NCBI GenBank assembly: GCA_905221605.1
Contig: CAJNDS010002393.1
Location: 385,192 to 449,191 of the forward strand
From: Symbiodinium natans
Lineage: Eukaryota > Sar > Dinophyceae > Suessiales > Symbiodiniaceae
Direction of reading: 5' to 3'
Length of the DNA: 64,000 nucleotides
This document shows, in pieces, positions 1-12,200 of this stretch (positions within the stretch are counted from its first letter, which is position 1; each line of letters starts with the position of its first letter). The notes beneath the pieces were generated by a model. That model did no database searches, was not told the DNA's origin, and was given only the letters and a program-made list of their open reading frames with translations. Made by a program: the position numbers and the translations under genes.

Positions 1-265
1 CCTGACCTTCAAATAAAAAAAGGGCCTCTACGGGCCCTGACACGCCGAAGGCCCGAAAACGGCCGAGGCTACCCCCAACCCCAGCTTAAACCCAAACACC
101 GCAACTTTAAAAACATAAAAGCAAGCATCGGGGCACAAGAAAATAAGTTCCATAAACCCTAAGCCCTAATAGAGTATAGTGTGGGTGGCCGGGGTGGGTT
201 GACGGGCAACGCGAGCGCGCGGCCCGGGGTGTTTCACACCCGAGCACGCGCCCTCCCCTGACACA

Positions 266-319
266 CCCTAAACCCTAAACCCTAAACCCTAAACCCTAAA
301 CCCTAAACCCTAAACCCTA
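266..319. repeat. Interstitial telomere-like tract (CCCTAAA)n
   Basis: About seven to eight uninterrupted CCCTAAA units in C-rich orientation, flanked by unique GC-rich sequence on both sides, so this is interstitial and not a chromosome end. Confidence 0.9.
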
Positions 320-1522
320 TACACCACCAAGGCGGTCAGTGGAGCACATACTCCCCGGCTTTGGTGAGCACCTTCTTCTCCGGAGTTGTCTGTCGGCACT
401 GCTGGATCATAGGGTTTAGGGTTTGGGGTGCGAGTTTCGTGGCTTAAGCCCGGTCAAGTCCTGCTGCTTCGGCACGACCAAAACCATCTGACGAGTGGCT
501 GAATGAATGGAAGAGGACAGCATCCGAATAACATTCCGATGTGGTGGAAGCTAGCATTGGAGTTGACCTTAGCTTGCCGATGTCCTCAACAATTCCTGCT
601 GGCATTGCAAGCCCCTCCACCCTAAACCCTAAACCCTAATACCCTAAACCCTAAACCCTAATACCCTAAACCCCTACGCCCAGGTTGGGGTGGCGAGGCT
701 GGGACTCCCAAGGCTTCGACCACTGCGGCGCCGATCCTGGGTGTGGGCTTTGATGCTGCGACGTCACTGGCCATGGCCACCTTCTGTCGGCAGCGAGGTG
801 CCGTGGCTTTTATGGCAGCACCCCTAGGAATTCATACTCCTGGTAGCCCAGACACCCTACATCCTAAACCCTAATAAACCCTAAACCCTAAACCCTACCA
901 GGCCATCTCAACACCCCTAAGAATTTACACTCTTGCTGGTCTAGGGGTACCCTTCCTCGCCCCGTTTTGAGCTCTGGGTTTTCCCACATGAACACAACCA
1001 ACCAACAAAAGGGCCCTTATTAAAATATGTTCGCTAGGCTACCAGGTAATACTGGTAGGCTGACACACCCATGACTTGCACTGTCCAGTTGCGGGTGTCT
1101 TCTCTTGTGCGTTACACTATTCCTGCTAGAAATTGGCACAGCTTAGGCCACCGCGCATTCTGACTGGAGAAACATGACCTGATCATGAGTGTGGCATATG
1201 ACCATCCCTCTCTTAACCCTAAACCCTAAACCCAAAACCCTAAACCCCAAAAAGCACATTGCGAGGCCTGTCGGTGCTACATGCTCGGCCCGGACAGCAC
1301 TCTCACTGGATCCAGAGCTACCCTGCACTGTACGGGGACTTTAAATCCTCAGGCACGTGGATGCCGGGGAAGCCCCCAATTCCCTTCAACATGTTCCCTA
1401 AACCCTAAAACCTAAACCCTAAACCCAAAACCCTAAACCCTAAACCCTCAACCGCAGCTTCTTGCAACCAGCTGCACAACTTTCACATTCACTGAGGGCT
1501 CAAGCAGAAGACGTGCTTCGGG

Positions 1523-1609
1523 CTTAAGGTTTAGGGTTTAGGGGATTAGGGTTTAGGGTTTAGGGTTTAGGGGATTGGGGTTTAGGGTTTAGGGAGGGGA
1601 TTAGGGTTT
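1523..1609. repeat. Interstitial telomere-like tract (TTTAGGG)n, degenerate
   Basis: T-rich orientation, opposite to the tracts at 1214-1253 and 1395-1449 just upstream. Units are interspersed with GGGGATTAGGG variants. Confidence 0.85.
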
Positions 1610-2043
1610 TCCTGCACGCAGAGGCCGATGCAGAAAGGAGTTGGACAAGTTCAACTTCTCCGCTGCCGTGGGGGAGGGCTACAATGTTTTGTCGCGCGCT
1701 TAGATTCGGTTTTTGCAGTCGCCCTCCAGTTGCCAGGGTTTAGGGTTTCGGGTTTAGGGCTTCGGCTGTAGAATCGTCATTGGGTTAACATGCCAGGTTT
1801 AGATTTTCGACACCAGAAGACCAGACAAAGCCAAGCAGCCAATGGCCACCGCCAGCCGGCACAACCCTAAACCCTAAACCCTTGAGGACTTAAACCCTTA
1901 CTAAGCCCTCAGCCCTAGATCCGAAGCCCCACCCACCTTAATCAGGGCCTAGGTGTAATCACCTTAGGCTCGCCTCATTGAAGGGCTTTGGGGTTTCATT
2001 GTAAGTCCGATCTCGACGGTTCTGCGTGGTTCGGCTGGGTTCC

Positions 2044-2345
2044 ATGAGGTTCGACGAGGCGGTGTCGCACCATTTTCTGGACTTCTTCTTCACGTCCCCT
2101 GATTCTTGGTAGCCCACTGGTGCCCTTTTGCCCTTTTCTTTGTCCTAGGTTCCCTTATTCCAGGAACCAGCCCAGAGGAAGGGTTATCCTTCTTACAGTA
2201 TGGTTCTTGGGCTACCAAGGATTCCAAAGTCCTCCTTGCAGTGCACCCATTCACTGAGCATCGGAACATGACCAGCAGCGTCCGCCTCCGACACTTGCCT
2301 AAAAATAATTTGTGTGCGGATAAGAGAAGTCGTCCCGTGTACTAG
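2044..2345 (+). CDS. Small two-exon gene or gene 3' end split by an introner
   Basis: Exon 2044-2100 and exon 2220-2345 join into one frame of 60 codons plus TAG when the 119-bp element between them is removed. The product begins MRFDEAVSHHFLDFFFTSP and continues DSKVLLAVHPFTEHRN. I do not recognise the protein. The frame stays open a little upstream of the ATG, so this may be only the last two exons of a longer gene. The join restores the sequence expected before insertion: GATTC occurs once in the spliced product but on both sides of the element. The intron would start with GA, a donor used in dinoflagellates, and end CCAAG before G. The gene call rests on frame continuity and on the same element being a convincing intron three times at 30.8-31.4 kb. 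Confidence 0.45.
2101..2219 (+). mobile_element. Introner-like element, copy 1
   Basis: A 119-bp unit with terminal inverted repeats CTTGGTAGCCCA (2105-2116) and TGGGCTACCAAG (2208-2219). GATTC is repeated exactly at 2101-2105 and 2220-2224, as expected for a target-site duplication. Internal parts (CCCTTTTGCCC near the left end, TTATGGTTC-like near the right) resemble the three elements at 30.77-31.38 kb. Confidence 0.75.
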
Positions 2346-4323
2346 AGGGTCTCCTTAGGCAGGATTCTGTTCCACTCTTCTTTAATCCCCGAGGGGATGT
2401 ATGCAACTGCTTATGTTGGTTCAAAGGCCTTCGAGGGGTAGGTAAGCCACGGCGGCGGCCGTCACAACGCTAACCCCTAAAACCTCTAGGATTATTGCAG
2501 CTCTCCTCTACAGGAGCGCTGCTGAAGTTTAGGCCGCGCACACCTGAAGAAGCTCCGAAGCCCCCCACGTGGTACGAATCAGGATCGGAACACAGCTTCC
2601 CTGCATTGTCCGCATGCCGCCGCGATATGGTGGGCCGGCCCTGACAAGCATGTCTTGGCAGGGGTCAGGTTTCTTTTCTCTTGGGGGCTGCCTTGCGTTA
2701 GGTCGTATATGGTTTGTTGCTACGCAACATGAATGAACAAGTAAAAGCATCCTTGCATGCGAGGTTTTTGCCTAACACGGAAGGAGCCTAAAAGGTTGCT
2801 CTGCGTCGGCCACCCACAACTCAGCCTTAAAATCCGAAGCCTCATCTTCGGTAGAGTGGGCTGTAGTTTATAGGGCTTATGCAGTCGAGCCGAACAAGTT
2901 TCAGCAGGAGGTGTGAGACTGCCACTATCGGGTGTGTCCTGATGCTCAGGCGAGTATATCGCAGCCTGAAGCTATACACCTCATGCGAGCACATCAAGAC
3001 TTGGTGCGTGCCTTGCAGCAAAGGCCTCAAACCCCATGCACCTGTCATAGACGTTGTGATAAAACCCTAGCCTAAACCCTAAACCCTAAACCCGAAACCC
3101 CAAACCCTAAACCCTAAACCCGCAGCACCAGTAGCAGCCTAACACGGTTTCGGTTTTGGGGTTAGGGTTTTGAAGCCCGAAACCCGAAAGCATAGACCCA
3201 GAAAATAGCCCATAGCACTTTTTTGCCCCAAGAGCTGCACGCGTGCTCAGGTTGTGTTGTGCCTCGCGAGCAGCTATTGGAAGTGCACCTGGAGGCCAAG
3301 ATGTGACCCAAAATGAGAGCCTTTTAGTATCTTCATAAGGGAGCATGGTCCTACACCCTGAACCCTAAACCCTACACCCCCAAGCCCTAAACCCTAAAAC
3401 CTAAGCCCTAAACCCTAAACCCTAAGCCTTCCTCGCTCCTTATGAGGACAACAACGTCACAGAGATCTCTGCTTTCTTGGGCCTGGGGCTCCGACAGTAC
3501 GAGCCCTGGGCTGCAGTTTAGGGTTTAGGGCTTGAGGGCTTTGGTGTTTAGGATGTAGGGGTTAGGGTTTTGGATGGGTTAGTGTGGACGGCTTGCCCAG
3601 AACTGCCTCTGATCGTGGAGGGGATGGTGAGAGCAGGTGTCTTGCGATGAAGCGTTGATCATGCGACAGTGCTCCGCGACCCTTTTTGACACCGCCCTTC
3701 CCCACAGGACGCCAGTACGCTTTAGGCCAGCACGTGTCGGGGCCGAAGCGCATGACAGCGGAGCACGACTGGGCTAACGCATCCGCTGGGGTGGCAACGG
3801 TCGACTGCACCTCAACATCGGCAGTCTGGCGCCGGCTGCGGTGTAGGGAAGGCCCTTTCAAGGAGAGCCATGTCTTTGTGTCGCCAAGCCGTCTGTCGGC
3901 CATGCTTTCTCACCGGCGGTCGTGTGCTTGTGCTGGCGAAGGTCTTGAGAAAAGTTTCAAACTGCTTCAAGGAGGGGCAGGTGCAGAGTAGGAATGCGAT
4001 CGAGCAGCCAAATGGAGTTTGGACCCGATGGCGAGATTAGCGTAAGGATTGGGCAGCTGCCGCCCGTGATGGCCTGGTTCCAAAGATCATTCGACCCCAA
4101 ACTACCTTAAGAACTCCCAAGCAATTCAAGATAGCTATCCCTATAGTAGCCTTAAAAGGAAGAATATGTCTATTCTTATGGGGGTTCTGAAGCAAGTTGT
4201 AGTAAAAGCTATGCAATGAACCCTTGATTGGCTTTAGTCCCTCAACTCAATCCTTGAACCCAGGTTGGTTCGTGCACACAAGTTCTTTCGTCGGGCGCTA
4301 GAGCTGCTACAGGTCTTCTTGCT

Positions 4324-4416
4324 GTTGGTTAGCAGGGAATGAGGGAATTAGGGCCCCAAATATACCCTTTAAGGGATTCAAGAGGGCACCTCATTCCCCA
4401 TTCCCTGCTCACCAAC
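4324..4416. mobile_element. Short inverted-repeat element, family D
   Basis: A 93-bp unit with ends GTTGGTTAGCAGGGAATGAG and a matching inverted end CATTCCCTGCTCACCAAC. The centre reads TATACCCTTTAAGGGATT. Related units lie at 36245-36340, 43974-44062, 48869-49014 and 50458-50520. Confidence 0.7.
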
Positions 4417-5271
4417 GGTAAGTCCTTGTGACCCTTCCAGCGAGCCCTATAAATCTCTGAAGCCTTGACCCCAACTCCCTGCAATCCTGAACCCTGAGCC
4501 CCCAACGAGGTTGGTCCAACAAGCCTTCGCACCTTGAACAACCTAAACCCTGGACCCTAAACCCTAAACCTCTCTTACTTATTATAATTCAGACTTTAGT
4601 GACCGGCAATTTGGCCTCCTTCGTGGGCGTTTTTGCCTGCTTCGTGGGCATTTTGCCTGCTTCGTAGGCATTTTGCCTGGTTCGGTCACCGGGGAACTTT
4701 CAGTCGCTAGGGTTTGGGGCATAGGGTTGAAGGCTTGGGGAGAGGATCTGCTGTGGGCCTTAGATTTCGGGCTTTGGGTTCACTGGACTTTGAGCTTGAA
4801 GCCTGCCGGGAATGTATTGTATGAACTTTATATTTTCTCAATGATATGGGTTTCTTGGGCGGGTGGGTGTTTTCTAACGCTTGACAAGCTGCTTGACTAG
4901 TGAATGCTCGGACTTTACATGCTGAACCCTAAACCCTAAAACCTAAACCCTAAACCCTAAACCCTTAACCTAGCCATTGCTTTCCCAGGAAGCTCCATGG
5001 CCACAGTTTAGGGTTGGCTACACGCCCGAGTTCCGCGGCGGCGGGGACTTGCGGGTGGCTGGAAGCAACTGCTTTGGGGGGTTTTTCAGGCTGAAGATTT
5101 CAGCTTTCGAAGCTTGGGGTTTAGGGTTTAGGGTTTAGGGTTTAGGGTTTCGTTTCCACCATAACTTTCAGGCTCAGGGCTTAGGGTCCTCAACCCTGCA
5201 CCCCCTAGCAAGCGGGGCTCTGGGTGACTTGGAGGATGGGACTCCTCCACCCTAAACCCGAATCCCTAAAC

Positions 5272-5339
5272 CTTTAGGGTTTAGGGTTTAGGGGTTAGGG
5301 GTTAGGGGTTAGGGGTTAGGGGTTAGGGGTTAGGGTTTA
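5272..5339. repeat. Variant telomere-like array (GGGGTTA)n
   Basis: TTTAGGG units pass into six consecutive GGGGTTA units (a one-base variant of the telomere unit) before returning to TTTAG. The block of identical variants suggests local tandem amplification. Confidence 0.85.
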
Positions 5340-5673
5340 GACCTTAAGGGGCCTCTCCGAGGGAATCTTCAATGTTACAGGGTTTCTTTTCATCGTTCTT
5401 GGCGAGTGTATCAATATTGCTGAGTGTATATGTGTGGGGTCTTCTTTCTTGTGGGCACTGGCAAGTAAAATCCCACCCCAAAGGACCCCCAATCCCTAGG
5501 AAGTCGGCAAGACGCTGTCCGTGTGCATCACGGGTCAGATGGGCCGTTTGGAGCTCCAGTCCAAGATCGCGCACGTCATAAAACCCGCCTCGCAGAGCGG
5601 TATGCAGGCTCCTTGCCTTCTGGAGCCCCCACTTTTTTTTTCTGATCAGGGGGCACTTGATCCTTCCACTATC

Positions 5674-5850
5674 TATCCATCTATCTATCTATCTATCGAT
5701 CTATCTGTCGATACATACATATTCATCACGTCTATGTATGTATATATAACTCTATATATATATATGTGGCATATACATATGTGTATATATATATATTCTT
5801 TATTTCTTTATTCATTTATCTATGTATGCCCACATATGTATGTACAAAAA
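5674..5850. repeat. TATC / TA-rich microsatellite
   Basis: TATC repeats give way to alternating TA and TATG runs. The AT-only composition contrasts with surrounding DNA near 50% GC. The open frames that cross it are low-complexity artefacts. Confidence 0.85.
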
Positions 5851-6232
5851 ATATATACAGCCAGAAAAGCCTTTTGATAGTGCTTTGGGTTAGGGGTAGA
5901 CAGGGCAGGTTTGCGGCATTGACCCCAAATCCTCAAGCGTTTAGGATTCAAGGTTTAGGGTTATAGGGTTCAGGGTTAAGGCCCGCAAGCCTGCGTGAAT
6001 TCGAGGTGATTGTGATGCTCGTGCTCGATCCTCGAGCGGACACACATTTTGTTCATAGAGGCGCGGTGGCGGAAATCTTCAGGGTTCACGGTTGAGTGCG
6101 CCGATCCTTCAGAGTTCGGCATTGAAGCTGCAGGTGTTTCTTGAGTTTGCACCCCAACGCTGCAACCAGCAACGATGCGCTCTCAGCCTCAACCCTAAAC
6201 CCTAAACCCTAAATCTTCCCCCGCCGAGGAGG

Positions 6233-9200
6233 CCTCGATGTGGCGATTGGGCCCTACAAGACCTTTTCGGAGTTTACGGGCCTGATCCCGGCCCCGGCCT
6301 CCGTGATCTACGAGCCCTTCATTCCCAAGGACCACCCGATTGTGCCTGGGTACCTGGAGGAGCTCCGCAAGGAACCAGGCTCGAGTCCTCCATGGGCTTT
6401 GGGGAAAAGGTATTTTGGGGGTAGGGATGTTGTTACAAGCAGGGTTTGGGGTTAAGGGTTTAGGGTTTTTGGTTTCGGGTTTTGGGTTTAGGGTTCAGGG
6501 CAGCTCAGATTGGCTGTGATTAATTGTTGTTTGTCGTGTTTGAAGGTAATCCTCGCCTGCGTGCCTTCTCCCACATGCAGGGCGCCCAGCTCGTTTTCGG
6601 TTTTTCGCCAGTGCTTAAAGACTCACTCAACCTGAGTTCTCATGCTGTTCTAACCCTAACCCCAAACCCAGCTTCTGAAGGCGACAGTGGGAAGCTCTCA
6701 CCCGATGCGCGGAGCTGCAGAAACATCTGGAGCCAGATTTAACGCTGAGGCTGCGAGAGGACCACCTGCTACGGTTCAAAAAAACGTAAGAGCTTGTGCA
6801 CCATGAGTCCTTAACAAAACCTGAATCCTATAAACCCATATATGTCTCAGCCAAACGAAGAAGCCACCGGTTGACGTGAATCGTAGCCCGCTGCCGAACC
6901 CAGAAAACACAGCAAATGGCGAACAATTTGGCATTTGGGGGGGTTTAGGGCACTTGCCATGTGCGCGCAAGTTGGCATGACTCTAAAACCCTGAACCTAA
7001 GCCGAGCTTCTTGAATTTGGGGCCTTTGCAATCCAGCTCGCGGTTGCAAGGACACGTTCGTCCTGCGCACACTACACCCAAAGGGGGACGCCGAAGGCGT
7101 GTATGTGCCGCAGTGCCGGCCATGTGGTGGCCACAATGACAAGGCAGTGAATGGAGGGTTAGGATTTGGGGCTTCCAAATTTTGAGGCTTTAGGGTTCAA
7201 GGTTTAGGGTTTAGGGTTTAGGGCTTAGGGCTTAGGGCTTAGGGTTTAAGGTTTAGGTCGCTCTAGTAGAATCATAATAGTAGATGTATGAGATATGAGG
7301 GTTCAGGGTTCAGGGCTTGGGCTTAGGGTTTCAGAACACCAGGCCCAGTTGAGGAATCTCGGGGATTTGGGATGGGGGAAGTTGAACCCTGCATTATACT
7401 AGTATAAGGTTTAGGGTTTAGGTTTGGGGCTGAGGGTTTACGGTTTTGGGGTTTAGGGATTAGTGTTTAGAGTATTGTGGTTACACTAGTATATTCGAGT
7501 GTTCTTATGTTATTGTTTCTCTGTTGTATTTAATTTTAAATGTCTGGATGTCTCCATGTTGCTTTTTTGCCCGAAGGGGGTGAAAGCAAACCTTCCAAGC
7601 TCAAGTCTCCACTGCCTCCATTGAACCGTAGGTAGCACCCTAAACCCTAAACCCTAGACCCTATACCCTATAAACCCTATAAACCCTAAACCCTAAACCC
7701 TAAACTGCCCCGGTGTGCACCAGGAAAGAGCTTCGATCTTCTTGCGTGCATCCGAGCTCTCCGTATTCTGAATAGTGCGGTGTTTCCCGAAAGGCGGCCA
7801 TGGCTGTTGGTGCCGATGTGGCCTACAGGCATCCCGGGCTTAGGGTTAGGGTTTAGGGTTTAGGGTTTAGGGTTTAGGGTTTAGGGTTTAGGGTTTAGGG
7901 TTTAGGGTTTAGGGTTTAGGGTTTAGGGTTTAGGGTTTAGGGTGTTCATGTTCAGGGAGTATAGTGTTCAGGATAGTTCAAACTACGAGACATTCCCCTT
8001 ACAGAAACGATCGGCACTCCAATTTCCTGCACCCCCTGCGAAGCCACGCTAGTGACATGAATAGAGATGGTGATGCTGGCTACGAGCGAGCTCTGAAACA
8101 GGGTCCATGAGCCCTTGTGTAAGTGGGAGGGTAAGTGCAACAGCAACATGGTGCAATAGTGTGGACCATCATCATGAGCACGAAGGAAAGCAGCATCCGC
8201 CATACTTCAACCCTTCCAAAGCCCTATAATCCCTATAAGCACGAAGCGCGATCGTGCTTAAAGTTGCGTTCCGTATTTTAGACGTGCAGACTTCGCAGTT
8301 GCAAAAGGGGCCAAAGCCCTAAACCCTGAGGTGCCTTCCTTGTGTCCATTGACACTGAGGGGTCCTGAACCATAATCCCTATGCCCGAAAGGTTTGGTTA
8401 GGGTTTAGGGTTTAGGGTTTAGGGTTTAGGGTTTAGGGTTTAGGGCTTAGGGCTTAGGGCTTAGGGCTGAGGGCTTAGGGCTTAGGGTTTAGGGCTTAGG
8501 GCTTAGGGCTTAGGGCTTAGGGCTTAGGGCTTGGGGTTTGGGGTTTGGGGTTTAGGGTTAGGGTGTAATGTGTAGAGTGTGCAAAGCCGAAGTGGGGCAC
8601 TGGAATCGGCAGTAAAGTAAAGGACTCACGTCGGAGAGGTACTTGACCACCCCGCTTCGTTTGATGAGATCTGACTTCGACTTTATCCGCAAGCACCACA
8701 AGGCCACGCACGTTCAGGGTTTACGCCTTGGAGTTTCTTTCTGTGTAGCCGCGACTCCTCGCTTGTGTGGTTCTGGGTGAAGGCTTGTTGCTTAGGATTT
8801 AGAGCGCCGTAAAGTCTAAGTCAGGAATGTCTTGGCAGCGATCTAGTGGCTGAGTGTTGGGCTTTTGCCCCCAGAAACTGAAATCTTGACCAGTGGAAAC
8901 TAGTTTTGCCAGAATTCAACCCTGAGCCTTCAAATCCAGTCAGGCTAGCAGCGTGGGCTTATGTGGGGGGAAGTGTGTTTTTGCGGACATTCGCACATGT
9001 AGAAGATGTAGCAATGGACTGCGCATCCACACGACCCTCGGGATGAACCGCCATCCCCTCAGGCAATCCCACAACACGGCCGGACCCGAAAGCGTTTGCC
9101 ATCCAAATCCTAAAGCTTACTCCCCAAGCCCTAAACCCTAAACCCCAAATACAAAGCCCTAAACCACTTCCCGGAGAAGATACCGATAGCTCAAGAGCCA

Positions 9201-12200
9201 GCATGAACTGTGAGCCTCTCCTCATTCCTCCGATGTGAGGCGCATTCCAAGGGTGCAATGGGGCCAGAGGCTGTTTCTCGAACAAAGCCGGCTGCATTGT
9301 CGTTAAGGGTTGGGGGTTTAGGGTGTAGGGTGTGGGGTTTTGGGGTTTAGGGTCATGGGTTTGGGGTTCAGGGATTTATTGTTGGGGTTGGTGTCGCCAT
9401 GGGCCCAATCCTTTCTAAACCCCGACCGAGTTCCTTGCGAAGCCTCCATCGCCTTAGCATCAGGCCCCTCCCGGAAGAAATGAATTCCCTTCCCCTTGAG
9501 ACAAACACCCCCGCCCCTACCCCAGAACCTTATTTCGTGTCATTGCAGTTGCTGCAGCAACTGCTGCAATGGCATGAGGCTGGTTTCAATATTCAGGAGT
9601 GGCTACGTTAGGGGAACTCAAGATTCCCGGAATCCCAGCATGCTCTACGTAGGCCATATGTACCGCATTTTATGGGCAAGGTTTCCTCCACAAGCCATGA
9701 ACCTAACCTGGAGGCCTTGCCTTAGCTTGAAAATTCAGGTCCTGATGGAAAGCCTATTCAAGGCGAACATCACCGCCTTTCCTCTGTCGCCGGACAACCT
9801 GCCAATGGCACCTGCCCGGCACGCCAAGTACGAGGATCGGCCACAAAGGGGGGTTACCCCTAAACCCTAAATCCTAAACCCTAAATCCTAAACCCTAAAT
9901 CTTAAACCCTAAAGCCTAAACCCTAAACCCTAAACCCTAAGAATTGTGACTTTCGAGAGCTGGCCATGTCACGCCTTCAGCAGATCCGTTGCACGAGCCT
10001 TTCAAGCTCTGGTGGCCTGCAGGGTCAGTACTACTACTGCTTCTACCGCTCGGTGCAGGAATGCATTCCTGAGGCCGGCTCAAAATCACAAGTTTTTGTT
10101 CAGGAATTTAGGGTTTAGGATCTGGGGTCTCGTGCTGATTCCTCCCGGGTGCATTTAAGGAGGCTAGGAATGGAGGGTAGCGTCTGTGGTCAACTGGCTA
10201 AGCTCTTGTCAGGCATCTCATGATCTGCAGGCAACATCTGCAAGAATTTCAGCCTTCAACCCGAGACCCTAAAGCCATTGTTCTAAGTCTGCCCGCACTT
10301 TCCCAAGGCTGGCAGGGATGTCTGGATGCGACGGGGGGCTGAACACCAGTAGCCATTCACCGGCGAAACGACGCCTGCACAACACGAGTACTGACAACGA
10401 TAACTGGAAATTGAACTGAGGTGTGGACCCTGTCTATGGTACAAGCTACACGACTTAAGCTTAGGGTTCCTTTATCATGTCCTATAAGGACTACACACGT
10501 TGCCAAGGGCCCAACAAGGGAACATGATTTAGATCCACCCCCTCGGGCCCCTCCCCCAACAAAACATAACAACAACTTCTTTCGTCATGTCAAGAGAAAC
10601 TGACTCCTCGCATTGAAGATGATAGTGGCCGCATGGCTTGGCCCCGACCCACACCCCTTACTGTGAATCATTCTTGTCAGTCATAATCTGATTCATAGAA
10701 GCATTTGCGCAATGTCATGGTTTCTTCGCAATCTTGTTCTTAGTTGTTCATGAATTGGGTGCGTCCTAAACCCTAAACCCTAAACCCTACACCCTTTTTT
10801 CTCAACTGTTGAGGCGATGCTGCGGAAGCTGAAGGCCAAGAGCCCCAAGATTGACGGCGTAGCAAATCAAAGTGTTGCATGCACTCCCGTCGATGCCTGA
10901 CCGAGTCATGTTCTCAACACCAAGAGGACCCCAGGTTAGGGTTGAGGGCTTAGGGCTCAGGGTTTAGGGTTTAGGACCCAAGGTTCGGGTTCAGGGTTTA
11001 GGGCTCAGGGTTTGGGATTTAGGTGGGGTGATGCTAAGCTGGGTGGTTCTGCGCCAGAGTGGCGAAGACGTCAGGGTTTGGCGCGTCCCGCGCACACCGT
11101 TGCTCGAAGTGTTTCTACCTGAACATGAATGTTTAAACATGGAGGCACCCAGGTGCCTCCTAGCTTGCCATTCGACCAAAGTCCAGCATGGCATTTTATA
11201 GATGGCATGTGGTCGTGAGTGCTTCAAGTTGCTACTCACGATACAAGGCAACCCATCATCCGGCATTATCCGGGCGTCAAAAAAAGCGGATCTGTTTCTT
11301 GTGCCGGGACTGGCTTGTACCCCCTAAACCCTAAACCCTAAACCCTAAACCCTAAACCCTAAACCCTAAACCCTAAACCCTACCCTAAACTCAAAGCATC
11401 CTTAAAGCCGAAGCCGAGGCCTACTGTGCAACCCCGAGCCCAGCTTTTCTCTATGAGGAGATTGTGTTCTGTGAGCTTGCTATGCTCGCGATCGGCTACT
11501 CAGTAGTACATTCGTCATAACGAGAATGGCAACGGCTTATGAATCCTTACTGCCAGGGACTCTTAGCCCCATGCTTAGTCGTGCAGCAACATGCCCCCTA
11601 GGGCCAAACTAAACCCTGAACCCTGAACCCTAAACCCTAAACCCTAACCCCTGGCACTCGTTGGGCTCAAACAAGCGGCCCCCACGGCGTGCGCACGCAC
11701 GCTCCTAGGGGCCATGAGTCTCCAGGCTGCAGTTCAACGTTTTGAGATTCGGGCGGGTTTAGGGTTTAGGGTTTAGGGTTTTGGGTTTAGGGTTTAGGGT
11801 GTAGGGTTTCGGGTTCAGGGTTCACTGTTGCGCATCTGTGTGGCGCGTTGGTTGGTAGATGGTTCTGGCCCGGGAAATCGGAGATATTTGGAGCGCCTGG
11901 GAGTGCTTCAGACTCATACCCAACGTATGTGAAGCCTTGGGAATCTGGCTCTACATTGTTGAGTGTCGCAGAGCAAATCCATGCAGCTAAGAAGTTTGTG
12001 GGCAAGCTGTGCGAACCAGGTGGCAGTTTGTTTTGGGGTTCAGGACTTCAGGAAGGTGCTCTCCTGCAGTGTGAGCCTTGGACACTGTTCAACATCCCCA
12101 AGCATGAAACCAGCTCAGATGAAGTAGGTTCAGCAGATAGACGCAACTTGCCGCCCGAAGCCTAAACCCTACAGCAGGCTCGTAGCGCCCCTGCCCGTTT

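Larger units (their letters stand above)
1..2043. other. Tract-rich region without recognised gene
   Basis: I see no gene I can support here. The stretch is interrupted about ten times by CCCTAAA or TTTAGGG tracts of two to nine units (for example 266-319, 617-671, 1214-1253, 1395-1449 and 1523-1609), some with degenerate units such as CCCTAATA. Short GC-rich open stretches between tracts, for example 690-806, look like possible exons but match nothing with confidence. Confidence 0.5.
2346..6232. other. Repeat-rich region with no assignable gene
   Basis: Contains CCCTAAA/TTTAGGG tracts at 3067-3121, 3356-3427, 4553-4570, 4923-4967, 5117-5150 and 5272-5339, an inverted-repeat element at 4324-4416 and a TATC/TA microsatellite at 5674-5850. 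A coding-looking stretch at about 5024-5071 (GYTPEFRGGGDLRVAGSN) sits directly after a TTTAGGG unit that could supply its AG acceptor. An open frame at 3686-3991 encodes 101 codons of no recognisable family. None of these is assigned. Confidence 0.4.

Noticed and set aside
266-319. Chromosome end (true telomere) near the window start
   Set aside because: The tract is only about eight units and unique sequence lies on both sides. Similar tracts occur across the window in both orientations.
690-806. Exon of an FGGY-type sugar kinase (peptide GVGFDAATSLAMA)
   Set aside because: A single short resemblance with no other kinase motif nearby.
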